Source: BD2-11 sp965115885
Lineage (GTDB): Bacteria; Gemmatimonadota; Gemmatimonadetes; Longimicrobiales; Gaopeijiaceae
Assembly: GCA_965115885.1 (NCBI GenBank)
Contig: OZ220479.1
Location: 1,364,001 to 1,428,000, forward strand
Reading direction: 5' to 3'
DNA length: 64,000 bases
Shown here: positions 18,919 through 27,233 of the stretch, in pieces
Layout of the letters: each line of letters starts with the position of its first letter
Numbering within the stretch: the first letter of the stretch is position 1
Made by a program: the position numbers and the translations under genes
The notes under the pieces: model-generated
What the model was told of the DNA's origin: nothing
Seen by the model: the letters and a program-made list of their open reading frames with translations, nothing else
Databases searched by the model: none

Positions 18919-19964
18919 GACGCCTCGCGGAGGGCGGACTCGGATGGGTGTGGGAAGCGTCCACGCCGGCGGCGGCCGCGGTCGGGCTGGCTCTGGCGCC
19001 GCTGGAGCTGGTCTTCGCCGCGGCGGTCGCGGCCCGCGCGCGCCGCTACGACGGCGGCCGGGCGCGGATCCGGTCCGTCGGGGTGCCCGTGGTTTCGGTC
19101 GGAAACCTCGCGGTCGGCGGGAGCGGCAAGACGCCCATGGCGGGATGGCTGGCCGCATGGTTCCTGCGTCGGGGCGTGACGCCCGGGATCGTGACCCACG
19201 ACCGGGGCCGGGACGAGACGCTGCTCCACCGGCGGTGGAATCCGGACGCGGCGGTCGCCGCCGGACGCCGCCGGGCGCGCGCGGCGGCCGACGTCGTGGA
19301 ACGGGGCGCGCGGGTGGTGATTCTGGACGACGGCTTCCAGCACCGAGCTCTGGCGCGCGATCTGGAGCTGGTGCTGGTGGCGGCGGAGCATCCCACTCCG
19401 GTGCGGCTTCTGCCCCGGGGGCCCTACCGCGAGCCGGAGCGGGCGCTGGCGCGCGCCGACGTCGTGGTCGTGACGCGCCGGATCGTCGGCTTTCGCGCGG
19501 CGCGCCGTCGGGCCGAGGCGCTGGAGGCGGCCCACGGGCGGCGCACCGTCCTGGCGCGGCTCGGCGTCTCGGGATGGAGCGATCTCGCGGGCGGGCGCCT
19601 CCCCGCGCCGTCGGGTTCGGCGCTGGTCTTGTCCGGCATCGCCCGCCCGTGGGAGCTTCACGGGTTGCTGGAGCGGGAATTCCCCGAATTGGAGGCGGAG
19701 TCGATGACGTTCGGCGACCACCACCGGTACTCCGCGGCGGACGTCGGCGCCATCGCGCGCCGTGCGCGCGGGCGCCCGGTCGTGACCACGGCCAAGGACG
19801 CGGTCAAGTTGCAGCCGTTGCGCGCGCGGGGGATGGACGTGCGGGTTCTGCATCTCGCTCTCGAGTTCGAACGCGGCGGCGAGTGGCTTGAGGGGGTCCT
19901 GGGCGAGTTGGCCGGGAAGCGGGGCGGGCCCGGAGCCGCGTCGGCCGAAGGAGCCGCCCCGTGA
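18915..19964 (+). CDS. lpxK: Tetraacyldisaccharide 4'-kinase
   Basis: Adds the 4'-phosphate of lipid A. The 349-residue protein has an N-terminal membrane-associated helix, then the unusual P-loop SVGNLAVGGSGKTPM. The catalytic-region phrase LDDGFQHRALARD is typical of LpxK, as is LRLL-type PRGPYREPE. C-terminal TFGDHHRYSAADV and VTTAKDAVKL complete the family pattern. GTG start overlapping lpxB; its own stop overlaps bshC. No waaA (kdtA) gene is next to it, so Kdo transfer must be encoded elsewhere. Confidence 0.95.
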   Translation: MRRLAEGGLGWVWEASTPAAAAVGLALAPLELVFAAAVAARARRYDGGRARIRSVGVPVVSVGNLAVGGSGKTPMAGWLAAWFLRRGVTPGIVTHDRGRDETLLHRRWNPDAAVAAGRRRARAAADVVERGARVVILDDGFQHRALARDLELVLVAAEHPTPVRLLPRGPYREPERALARADVVVVTRRIVGFRAARRRAEALEAAHGRRTVLARLGVSGWSDLAGGRLPAPSGSALVLSGIARPWELHGLLEREFPELEAESMTFGDHHRYSAADVGAIARRARGRPVVTTAKDAVKLQPLRARGMDVRVLHLALEFERGGEWLEGVLGELAGKRGGPGAASAEGAAP

Positions 19965-21601
19965 ATCTCGAGCTGCTCGTCGGCCGCCCTTCCGGCTCCC
20001 GCTTGGCGGCGGACTATCTGGCCGCGGATCCGGCCGCCCTGGCCTTCTTCGGCGGCGATCCCGCGCGCGCGGCCAGCTACGCGGCGGTGGCGACAGCGGC
20101 GGCGGCCCGCTTCGACCGCGCCGCCCGCGCCCGCGCCGCGTCGTGCGTGCTCGCGCCCACGCCGGACGTGCAGGCGAAGCTCGACCGCCTGGTCGAGGAA
20201 GGCGGGTTCTTCGCGACCACCGGCCAGCAGCCGGGTCTGTTCACCGGCCCGCTCTACAGCGTCTACAAGGCGCTGACCGCCGTTCGGCTGGCGGCCGCCC
20301 TGGAGGCGGTGCTGGGCAAGCCCGTGGTTCCCCTCTTCTGGGTGGCGTCGGAGGACCACGACTGGCGCGAGGTCGACCACACCTACGCGGTGGACGTCTC
20401 CAACCGTCTGCGCCGCGTCGAGCTCGGAAACTCCGCGGAGCGCGGGGACCGTCCCGTCCACCGCCTTCCCGCGGGCGACGCCGTCGCGACGTTGCGGGAA
20501 GAGTTCCTCTCCCTCTTCCCGGACAACGACTTCAAGCCCGCGTGCGCGCGCATCCTGAGATCGGCCTACACGCCCGCGCACTCCCTCGGAGAGGCGTTCG
20601 CCCAGGTGCTCGCCGATTGGCTGGGACCGCTGGGCATGGCGTTCGTCGACGCTTCCTCGCTTCCGCTCAAGCGCGCCTCGCGGGCGCTGTTCGAGACGAC
20701 GCTGGACGATGCGGCGGGGCAGGAGGCGCTGCTGAAGCGGGGGGCGGATCGACTGCGGGCGGCGGGATACCACGTGCAGGTCCCCGTTCTCGCCGGCGGC
20801 GTCAACCTCTTTTTCGAAGGGGACGCGGGGCGGGAGCGCATGTACCGCAACGGATCCCGGTTTCGGCTCAGGCACTCCGAAACCGTCCTTTCGAAGCGCC
20901 GGATCCTCGCCGCGGCGGACGAGGATCCACGCGTGCTCAGCCCCAACGTGCTGCTCCGTCCCATCGTGGAGAGCACGGTCTTCCCGGTGGTCTCCTACGT
21001 CGCGGGACCGGGCGAGATCGCCTACTTCGCCCAGCTCGGAGAACTGTTCGAACGCTGCGGGATGCGGATGCCGGTGATCCATCCCCGGTTCTCGGTCACG
21101 GTGATCGAACCCAAGATCCGCAAAGCGCTCGACAAGCTGGGCCTGTCGCCGGAGGATCTGGCCCGTCCCTTCGGCGAACTTGCGGGAGAGGCGGTTCGGG
21201 ACGACGTCCCCGAAGGCGTCCGCCGGGCACTCGAAGACTTGCGCGGGGGTATCGGCAAGGGCGTGGAGCGCCTGAGCCGCCAGGCGGCCATGCTGGATCC
21301 GACCCTCAAGGGGCCCGCGAAGCACGTGCGCACGGTGGCCTTCGACGCGCTGGAGCAGATGCGCAGGAAGGTCGTCCACGCCCTGAAGCGGGAGAGGCGT
21401 ACGACGCTGGCGCAACTCGAGAAGGCTCAGGTGCACCTGCGTCCCCGGAACGGACCTCAGGAGCGGTCGCTGAACGCCTTCCACTACCTGATGCGATACG
21501 GAAGCCGATTCCTGGACGCGCTCCACGACCGGTTCCAGGTACGGCTGGACGGTGCCGGACGGCGCCGCGGGGCGTTGCCGGGCGGACTTCCTCGCGCCTA
21601 G
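19961..21601 (+). CDS. bshC: Bacillithiol biosynthesis cysteine-adding enzyme BshC
   Basis: Putative cysteine ligase for the last step of bacillithiol synthesis, joining Cys to GlcN-malate. The 546-residue protein shows TTGQQPGLFTGPLYSVYKA and FWVASEDHDWREVDHT in its core domain, both strong BshC marks. A long C-terminal coiled coil follows (about residues 380-520, ending with RNGPQERSLNAFHYLMRYG). The GTG start overlaps lpxK. bshA and bshB are not in this window. Its presence predicts bacillithiol as the low-molecular-weight thiol of the organism. The LPS-cluster location is unexpected on functional grounds and probably just reflects shared transcription. Confidence 0.93.
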   Translation: MNLELLVGRPSGSRLAADYLAADPAALAFFGGDPARAASYAAVATAAAARFDRAARARAASCVLAPTPDVQAKLDRLVEEGGFFATTGQQPGLFTGPLYSVYKALTAVRLAAALEAVLGKPVVPLFWVASEDHDWREVDHTYAVDVSNRLRRVELGNSAERGDRPVHRLPAGDAVATLREEFLSLFPDNDFKPACARILRSAYTPAHSLGEAFAQVLADWLGPLGMAFVDASSLPLKRASRALFETTLDDAAGQEALLKRGADRLRAAGYHVQVPVLAGGVNLFFEGDAGRERMYRNGSRFRLRHSETVLSKRRILAAADEDPRVLSPNVLLRPIVESTVFPVVSYVAGPGEIAYFAQLGELFERCGMRMPVIHPRFSVTVIEPKIRKALDKLGLSPEDLARPFGELAGEAVRDDVPEGVRRALEDLRGGIGKGVERLSRQAAMLDPTLKGPAKHVRTVAFDALEQMRRKVVHALKRERRTTLAQLEKAQVHLRPRNGPQERSLNAFHYLMRYGSRFLDALHDRFQVRLDGAGRRRGALPGGLPRA

Positions 21602-21611
21602 CTTTCGGACC

Positions 21612-21887
21612 ATGTTGCTCTGGTTAGTCTTTCTCGTCCTGCTGATTCCGATCCTTTCCATCGTGCTGGATTCCCAAGTCGGAAAAGCGCTCGCGACGCG
21701 CTTGGAACGCCGCGGACTGGACCGGGGGGACCGCGTCGCCGACGAGCGCATCGCCCTGCTCGAAAGCGAGACCGAACGCCTCGGCGCGGAGGTCGACCGA
21801 TTGTCCGAGGAGAGCAGGTTTCTGCACCAGCTCCTCGCCGAGCGCACGCGGGGCGGGGACCTCCCCTCCAGTGCCTCGGAGCGCTGA
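21612..21887 (+). CDS. Small membrane protein with a coiled-coil tail
   Basis: A 91-residue product: one N-terminal hydrophobic helix (MLLWLVFLVLLIPILSIVL), a short basic segment, then a charged coiled coil (RIALLESETERLGAEVDRL) and a Ser-rich end. This helix-plus-coil layout resembles PspB-like or division-associated small proteins, but no family motif is present. ATG 21612 starts directly at the membrane helix and is preferred to the earlier in-frame start at 21552. It overlaps murJ by 17 bases, suggesting a shared transcript with the lipid II flippase. Confidence 0.65.
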   Translation: MLLWLVFLVLLIPILSIVLDSQVGKALATRLERRGLDRGDRVADERIALLESETERLGAEVDRLSEESRFLHQLLAERTRGGDLPSSASER

Positions 21888-23445
21888 CTCGGGAGATCGG
21901 GCCGGGAGGAGCGGGCGCCGGGCCGCGGCCTGGGTCGCCTCGGGCATTCTGGCGAGCCGGGCGGCGGGCCTCGGTCGCGAGGCGCTGTTCGCGTACTTCT
22001 TCGCCAACAGCGCGTTCGCGGAGGCGTGGAGGGCGGCGTTGCGCATCCCCAACGTGGTGCAGAACCTGCTCGGCGAGGGCACCTTGAGCGCGTCCTTCGT
22101 GCCCGTCTACGCCGAGATGCTCGAGCGCGGAGAGCTCGAGCGCGCGGGACGGTTCGCCGGAGCGACTTTCGGGATCCTGACCGCCCTCGCGGGGCTGCTG
22201 GCCGTGCTCGGGGCGTGGCTCGCGCCGTTGGCGGTCGCGGCGTTCGCGCCCGGCTTCGACGGACAGACCCGCGAGCTCACGGTGCGGCTGGTGCGCATCC
22301 TCTTCCCGATGACCGGGGTGCTGACGCTCTCCGCCTGGGCGTTGGGCATCCTCAACAGCCATCGCCGCTTCTTCGTGTCCTACGTGGCGCCCGTGCTCTG
22401 GAACGCGGCCATGATCGCCACCATGGTCGCGCTGGGCTGGATCTGGGCGTTCGAGGCGGACGACCTGATCGTGGCGCTGGGGTGGGGCGCCCTGGTCGGC
22501 GGGGCGTTGCAGTTCGGGATCCAGCTTCCGTTCCTGGCGGGACGCCTGTCCCGCTTCGAGCCCTCCCTCGATTTCGGCGCGCCCGGCGTCCGGGAGGCGC
22601 TCCGCGCCTTCGTTCCCGTGGTGTCGGCGCGCGGCGTCGTGAACCTGAGCGCGCTGGCGGAGTTGCAGCTGGCGAGCCTCCTCGCCGCCGGCGCGGTGGC
22701 GGTCCTCGGCTACGCGCAAACGCTCTACGTCCTGCCGATCTCGCTGTTCGGGCTCGCGGTGGCCGCCGCCGAGCTGCCCGAGCTCTCGCGTCGACGCGAG
22801 CGGGCGAAGGAGGCGCTGGCCGGACGGGTTTCGGAGGCGCTCGAGCGGGTGGCGTACTTCGTGCTCCCGTCGGCGCTGGCCTATCTGCTCTTCGGAGATC
22901 TCGTCGCGGCGGCGATCTACCAGCGCGGCGCGTTCGGTCCGAACGACACCCTGGCCACCTTCCTCGTCCTCGCCGCCTACAGCCTGGGGCTGTTCGCCTC
23001 GGCCAGCTCGCGCGCGCTGTCGTCGGCGTTCTACGCGGTGCGCGATTCGCGCGCGCCGGCCCGCGTGGCCGGGTTGCGCGTGCTGGTCTCGCTCCTGGCG
23101 GGCGGGGCGCTCATGATCCCCCTCGACGCCCTCGAGGCGGGCGAGGCGGGCCCCCTGCGCCTGGGGGCGGTGGGGCTCGGTTTGGGCGCTTCGCTGGGGG
23201 CGTGGCTCGAATACGGGCTGTTGCGTCGGAAGCTGCGGCGGAGGCTGGGACCGCACGGCATCGCGCGCGGCCGACTGGCGCGCATCGCGAGCGCGGCGCT
23301 GCTCGCCGCCGCCGCCGGATTCGGGGGCGAGCTGCTGGCGGGAGACCTCCATCCCATCGTCGCGGCCGCGGGCGCGCTACTTCCCTTCGGCGTCGCCTAT
23401 CTCGCCGCCACCCGCGCCTTCGGCCTGCGCGTGGGGGGCGGATGA
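21871..23445 (+). CDS. murJ: Lipid II flippase MurJ (MviN family)
   Basis: Moves the peptidoglycan precursor lipid II across the inner membrane. The 524-residue protein has about 14 membrane helices. Diagnostic phrases are ILASRAAGLGREALFAYFF at the N-terminus, ALRIPNVVQNLLGEGTLSASFVP, FFVSYVAPVLWNAAMI and YQRGAFGPNDT, all typical of MviN/MurJ. GTG 21871 overlaps the small coiled-coil protein and the ATGA of uvrC overlaps its stop. Its neighbours do not explain it functionally; the order seems to be a convenience of the long transcript. Confidence 0.94.
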   Translation: MPRSADSGDRAGRSGRRAAAWVASGILASRAAGLGREALFAYFFANSAFAEAWRAALRIPNVVQNLLGEGTLSASFVPVYAEMLERGELERAGRFAGATFGILTALAGLLAVLGAWLAPLAVAAFAPGFDGQTRELTVRLVRILFPMTGVLTLSAWALGILNSHRRFFVSYVAPVLWNAAMIATMVALGWIWAFEADDLIVALGWGALVGGALQFGIQLPFLAGRLSRFEPSLDFGAPGVREALRAFVPVVSARGVVNLSALAELQLASLLAAGAVAVLGYAQTLYVLPISLFGLAVAAAELPELSRRRERAKEALAGRVSEALERVAYFVLPSALAYLLFGDLVAAAIYQRGAFGPNDTLATFLVLAAYSLGLFASASSRALSSAFYAVRDSRAPARVAGLRVLVSLLAGGALMIPLDALEAGEAGPLRLGAVGLGLGASLGAWLEYGLLRRKLRRRLGPHGIARGRLARIASAALLAAAAGFGGELLAGDLHPIVAAAGALLPFGVAYLAATRAFGLRVGGG

Positions 23446-25268
23446 CGCCCGCGCCGAAGAACCTCGACCGCCTCCCGCAGCGCCCCGGAGTGTACCTGCT
23501 GAAGGACGACGGCGGGGAAGTGCTCTACATCGGCAAGGCCAACTCGTTGCGCGCGCGGGTGCGCAGCCACTTCCGCCCGGACCGTTCCCGGTCGCCGCGG
23601 GCGCGCGAGCTGGCGCGTCGCGTCGTCGGCGTCGAGACCATCGTGGTGGGTTCGGGCGCCGAGGCGCTGGTCCTGGAGGCCAACCTCATCAAGGAGCACC
23701 GCCCGCGCTTCAACGTCCAGCTGCGCGACGACAAGAGCTATCCCCACGTCAAAGTCACCGTGGGGGAGCCTTTTCCGCGCGTCTTCGTGACGCGGCGGCT
23801 GCGCCAGGACGGATCGCGCTACTTCGGGCCCCACACCTCGGTGGGCCGGCTGCGCCAGTCGCTCGAGGTCGTGAAGCGGCTCTACACCGTGCGCTCCTGC
23901 CGGTACCGGCTTCCGGAGGAAGCTCCGGCGCGGCCGTGCCTGGATCACCACATCGGGCGGTGTCGGGCGCCCTGCGTGGGACTCCAGAGTCGGCGGGCCT
24001 ACCGCGAGATGATCGACGAGATTCTGCGCGTGCTGGGAGGCGAGATCGACGCCGTGCGGGCGCGGGTGGAGGCGCGCATGCGGGCCGCCGCGGAGGAGCT
24101 GGACTTCGAGGCCGCCGCGCGGCACCGCAACACGCTCCAAGGGCTGGACGCGCTCGGCCGCCGCCAGCGCGTCTATCGTCTGGGGGGCGGCGACCGGGAC
24201 GCGATCGGGCTGGCCCGGGACGGCGCGATCGGCACCGCGGTGGTGCTGCGCATCCGGAACGGGCTCCTGCTGGGACGGGAGACCTTGGGATTCTCCGGCC
24301 TGACCGACGAGGACGACGGCGCGCTTCTGGGGGCCGCGACCTCCCGCTTCTACCTGGGTTCGGGGCGGGAGGGGCGGGCGGAATTGCCCCGGGAGGTGCT
24401 GATCCCGACCGATTTCGAGGATCGCGCGTTGCTCGCAGGCGTTCTCTCTCGCGCGGCCGGGCGGAACGTGGCGCTGCACCGGCCGCGGCGGGGAGACAAG
24501 GTGCGACTGGTCGAGTTGGCGAACGCCAACGCGCGCCATATCATGGAGGACCGCGTCGCCGCGCTCGAGTACGCGGTCGACCGCGCCGACGAGGCGCTGT
24601 ACGATCTGCAGAACCGGCTCGATCTCAAGGTGGTGCCCCGGCTGATGGCCTGCTTCGACGTCTCCCACACCCAGGGAGCGGAGGTGGTGGCGAGCGTCGC
24701 GGTTTTCCTGAACGGGGAGCCGCGCAAGGCCGGGTACCGCCGCATGCGCATCCGGGGCGCATGGGGCAACGACGACGTCCGCTCGATGGGCGAGGCCGTG
24801 CTCCGCTACGCGATGCGGTTGGCGAGGGAGGAGGCCCCGGTCCCGGATCTGGTGCTGGTGGACGGCGGCAAGGGCCAGCTCTCCGCCGCGCGCGAGGCGC
24901 TGCGCTCGGCGGGGTTGCGCGAGACCGCGGTGGCGTCGTTGGCGAAGCGGGACGAGGAGGTGTTCCTCCCGGGCCGATCCGATCCGGTGCGCATGGGGCG
25001 GGCGGACAGGGCGCTCCATCTGCTGCAGCGCATGCGCGACGAAGCCCACCGCTTCGCGTTGTCCTACAACCGTGCGCTCAGGCGGAAACGCACCCTCGAG
25101 AGCGAGCTCGACCGGATTCCCGGAATCGGCGAAAAGCGGCGCAAGGCGTTGCTGGCGCGCTTCGGGTCGGTTCGCGGCGTGCGATCCGCCAGCCGGACCG
25201 AGATCGCTCGGACGCCGGGGTTCGGCGATATGCTGGCCGCGCGAGTGCTCGCTTACTTGGGAAAGTAG
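23442..25268 (+). CDS. uvrC: Excinuclease ABC subunit C
   Basis: Makes both incisions in nucleotide excision repair. Of 608 residues, the first 95 are the GIY-YIG nuclease (RPGVYLLKDD...VLYIGKANSLRARVRSHF) that cuts on the 3' side. A UVR motif for UvrB contact follows near residue 215 (AAEELDFEAAARHR). Then comes the RNase H-like endonuclease that cuts on the 5' side (ACFDVSHTQGAEVVASVAVF), and a tandem helix-hairpin-helix closes the protein (IPGIGEKRRKALLARFGS). The start is the ATG overlapping the murJ stop. Length and domain order are normal. Confidence 0.97.
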   Translation: MTPAPKNLDRLPQRPGVYLLKDDGGEVLYIGKANSLRARVRSHFRPDRSRSPRARELARRVVGVETIVVGSGAEALVLEANLIKEHRPRFNVQLRDDKSYPHVKVTVGEPFPRVFVTRRLRQDGSRYFGPHTSVGRLRQSLEVVKRLYTVRSCRYRLPEEAPARPCLDHHIGRCRAPCVGLQSRRAYREMIDEILRVLGGEIDAVRARVEARMRAAAEELDFEAAARHRNTLQGLDALGRRQRVYRLGGGDRDAIGLARDGAIGTAVVLRIRNGLLLGRETLGFSGLTDEDDGALLGAATSRFYLGSGREGRAELPREVLIPTDFEDRALLAGVLSRAAGRNVALHRPRRGDKVRLVELANANARHIMEDRVAALEYAVDRADEALYDLQNRLDLKVVPRLMACFDVSHTQGAEVVASVAVFLNGEPRKAGYRRMRIRGAWGNDDVRSMGEAVLRYAMRLAREEAPVPDLVLVDGGKGQLSAAREALRSAGLRETAVASLAKRDEEVFLPGRSDPVRMGRADRALHLLQRMRDEAHRFALSYNRALRRKRTLESELDRIPGIGEKRRKALLARFGSVRGVRSASRTEIARTPGFGDMLAARVLAYLGK

Positions 25269-25299
25269 GCGTGTCCAAACCGACGGAGGGTTGGCCCGG

Positions 25300-26718
25300 A
25301 TGACCGTCCGCACCCGTTTCGCCCCCAGTCCCACCGGTCGGCTGCACGCGGGCAACGCGCGCGTGGCGGTCTTCAACTGGGCGTTCGCGCGCCGTCACCG
25401 GGGAGCCTTCGTTCTGCGCGTGGAGGACACCGACGTCGAACGCAACGCGGAGAATTCGCTCCAGTCCATCCTGGAGGATCTTCGCTGGCTCGGCCTGCTT
25501 TGGGACGAAGGCCCGGAGGTGGGCGGAGCGTACGGCCCCTACAGGCAGAGCGAGCGCGGGCGCCGATACGCCGAGGCCGCCCGGGGGCTCGTGGACGCGG
25601 GATTCGCCTACCCCTGCTTCTGCGGCCCGGACGGAACTGGCGAGGCGGGCTTCCGCTACCCCGGGACCTGCCGCGACCTCGCTCCCGAGGCGCGCGACCG
25701 GCGCACGCGCGAAGGCGCGCGACCGGTGACGCGGTTTCACGTTCCCGCCCGCCGGATCGCGGTGCGCGACGAAGTTCTGGGCACGGTCTCCTTTCCTCCC
25801 GGCGAGTTCGGCGACTTCGTGATCGTGCGCGCGGACGGGCGGCCGACCTACAACTTCGCCGTGGTGGTCGACGACGTCGCCATGCGCGTCACCCATGTCG
25901 TCCGGGGCTCGGGCCACCTCTCCAACACCCCCAAGCAGGCCGTGCTCTACGACGCGCTCGGCGCCGACCGCCCGATCTTCGCCCACCTCCCGATGGTGCT
26001 GGACGCGGATCGCCGCAAGCTGTCGAAGCGCGAGGGCGCGTCCTCGCTGGCGGCGTTGCGGGAGGCCGGGATTCCGGCCTCCGCGGTCGTGAACTACCTG
26101 TCCCTCCTGGGGTGGTCCGCCCCGAGCGGGGAGGAGATCCTCACCCCCGCCGAACTGATCCGCGACGTGGGGCTCGATCGCATCGGCACCGGCAACACCG
26201 TGTACGACCCGGACAAGTTGCGCTGGGTGTCCGGACGGCACGTCGCGCGCATGCCGCTCGAAGCACTGGTGCGCGCGGTCGCGCCCTTCGTCGATTCGGC
26301 GCGGTTTCCTGCGGATCGCTACGACCTGACGCGGGCGGTGGACGTCGTGCGCGCCCGAATGACCGCCTTCGCGGAGATCGACGAACACCTCTCCACGTTT
26401 CTGGTCGCCCGGGGGCCGGAGCTGGAGCGTGCGCAGGCGGCGTTGCGTCGGGAAGCGGAAGCGGGGGCGGTTCTTCGCGCGGTGACCGACGCGCTCTCCG
26501 GGTTGCCGGCGTGGGAGGCCGACGCCGTCGGGCGCGCGATCCGCGCCGCGGGCAGGAAGGTCGACGCCCGCGGGCCCGCGCTCTTCCGCCCGTTGCGCAA
26601 GGCGCTCACCGCCCGGGAGAGCGGCCCCGACCTGGGGCGGGTTCTGTGCGTCTACGGCCGGGACGAAGCGCTCGCGCGCATCTCCGCAGCGCTTCCGGGC
26701 GGAGCGACGCACCGCTGA
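25300..26718 (+). CDS. gltX: Glutamyl-tRNA synthetase
   Basis: Class I synthetase that loads Glu onto tRNA-Glu, and often onto tRNA-Gln where no GlnRS exists. ATG 25300 has GGAGGG 9 bases upstream. The HIGH-type motif is SPTGRLHAGNARVAVFN and the KMSKS-type motif KLSKREGAS lies near residue 241. The 472-residue length is normal. A long C-terminal helical domain handles the anticodon. The next RNA gene downstream, beyond the accessory island, is tRNA-Gln. This would suit a non-discriminating enzyme working with GatCAB, but discrimination cannot be read by eye. Confidence 0.96.
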   Translation: MTVRTRFAPSPTGRLHAGNARVAVFNWAFARRHRGAFVLRVEDTDVERNAENSLQSILEDLRWLGLLWDEGPEVGGAYGPYRQSERGRRYAEAARGLVDAGFAYPCFCGPDGTGEAGFRYPGTCRDLAPEARDRRTREGARPVTRFHVPARRIAVRDEVLGTVSFPPGEFGDFVIVRADGRPTYNFAVVVDDVAMRVTHVVRGSGHLSNTPKQAVLYDALGADRPIFAHLPMVLDADRRKLSKREGASSLAALREAGIPASAVVNYLSLLGWSAPSGEEILTPAELIRDVGLDRIGTGNTVYDPDKLRWVSGRHVARMPLEALVRAVAPFVDSARFPADRYDLTRAVDVVRARMTAFAEIDEHLSTFLVARGPELERAQAALRREAEAGAVLRAVTDALSGLPAWEADAVGRAIRAAGRKVDARGPALFRPLRKALTARESGPDLGRVLCVYGRDEALARISAALPGGATHR

Positions 26719-27233
26719 CCGGATCGCCGAAAAAGCTCGTCGTCCGGGCAGGTCGTCTTCCCAACGCCGGGAGGCTCCGCGGTTTCCGCGGAGCCGGCGC
26801 CCGGCGGAAGGGTGTCCTCGCAAGGTTCCATCGGTTTCCGCGCTCGTTCGACCTGCCCGGGGGACGGCAAGGGCCGTCGCCCCTGCGTCGCCACGCGACG
26901 GCGCGCAGTCGCCCGGCTAGACCGCACGGGCCCGTCGGTCGGTTCGAGAGCGAATGCCCAAGGCGCGCCTCGACCAGTGGGACGCGTCGACGGTAGGAGG
27001 ACACGGAGAACGACGGACTTCCCGGCGTGCCGCAAGGTCGCATTCGGAAAGAAGCTGAGGATGCGGCGACCGTTGGCCCGCCTGTAGCCCGACGAGAACT
27101 TCGCCGGAGGACCGAAGTGCTACAGGGGATCGAGAAAACCCAGGTGGGGGTCGCTTTCCTTCCGTGCGGCATCGTATCTTGCTGAGATGTCGGAGAAGCT
27201 CGCCGCGTTGACGCCTTGGGAGAATTCGAGGGC
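26719..27233. other. 515-base gene-free stretch at the left border of the accessory island
   Basis: Between gltX and the first XRE-ImmA gene there is no frame with coding character. The left part holds a nested hairpin structure (listed separately). The right part becomes A/T-richer and leads into the island. TATCTT at 27175-27180 could be the -10 box of the XRE-ImmA gene, but no good -35 box lies 16-18 bases before it. Short open frames here (26812-27087 on plus, 26917-27258 on minus) lack start signals and look random. Confidence 0.5.
26744..26860 (+). other. Nested inverted repeats: candidate structured RNA or terminator-like element after gltX
   Basis: Twelve bases CCGGGCAGGTCG (26744-26755) are exactly complementary to CGACCTGCCCGG (26849-26860), enclosing about 93 bases. 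Inside is a strong hairpin: GGCTCCGCGG (26773-26782), loop TTT, CCGCGGAGCC (26786-26795), extended by GCCGGG (26766-26771) against CCCGGC (26801-26806). There is no run of T after either stem, so this is not a standard factor-independent terminator. It does not contain the conserved loop of 4.5S SRP RNA nor any tRNA-like fold. It could be a structured transcript, a 3' UTR element of gltX, or a recombination or attachment structure at the island edge. Confidence 0.45.

Noticed and set aside
26773..26795. Factor-independent terminator after gltX
   Set aside because: The 10-bp hairpin is strong, but no T-run follows, and it is nested in a longer stem, so it is listed as a structured element of unknown role.
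26744..26860. 4.5S SRP RNA, tRNA or integron attC identity for the nested hairpin
   Set aside because: No conserved SRP loop (the GGAAG/AGCA elements are not paired as required), no cloverleaf, and no attC-type core sites at the ends.
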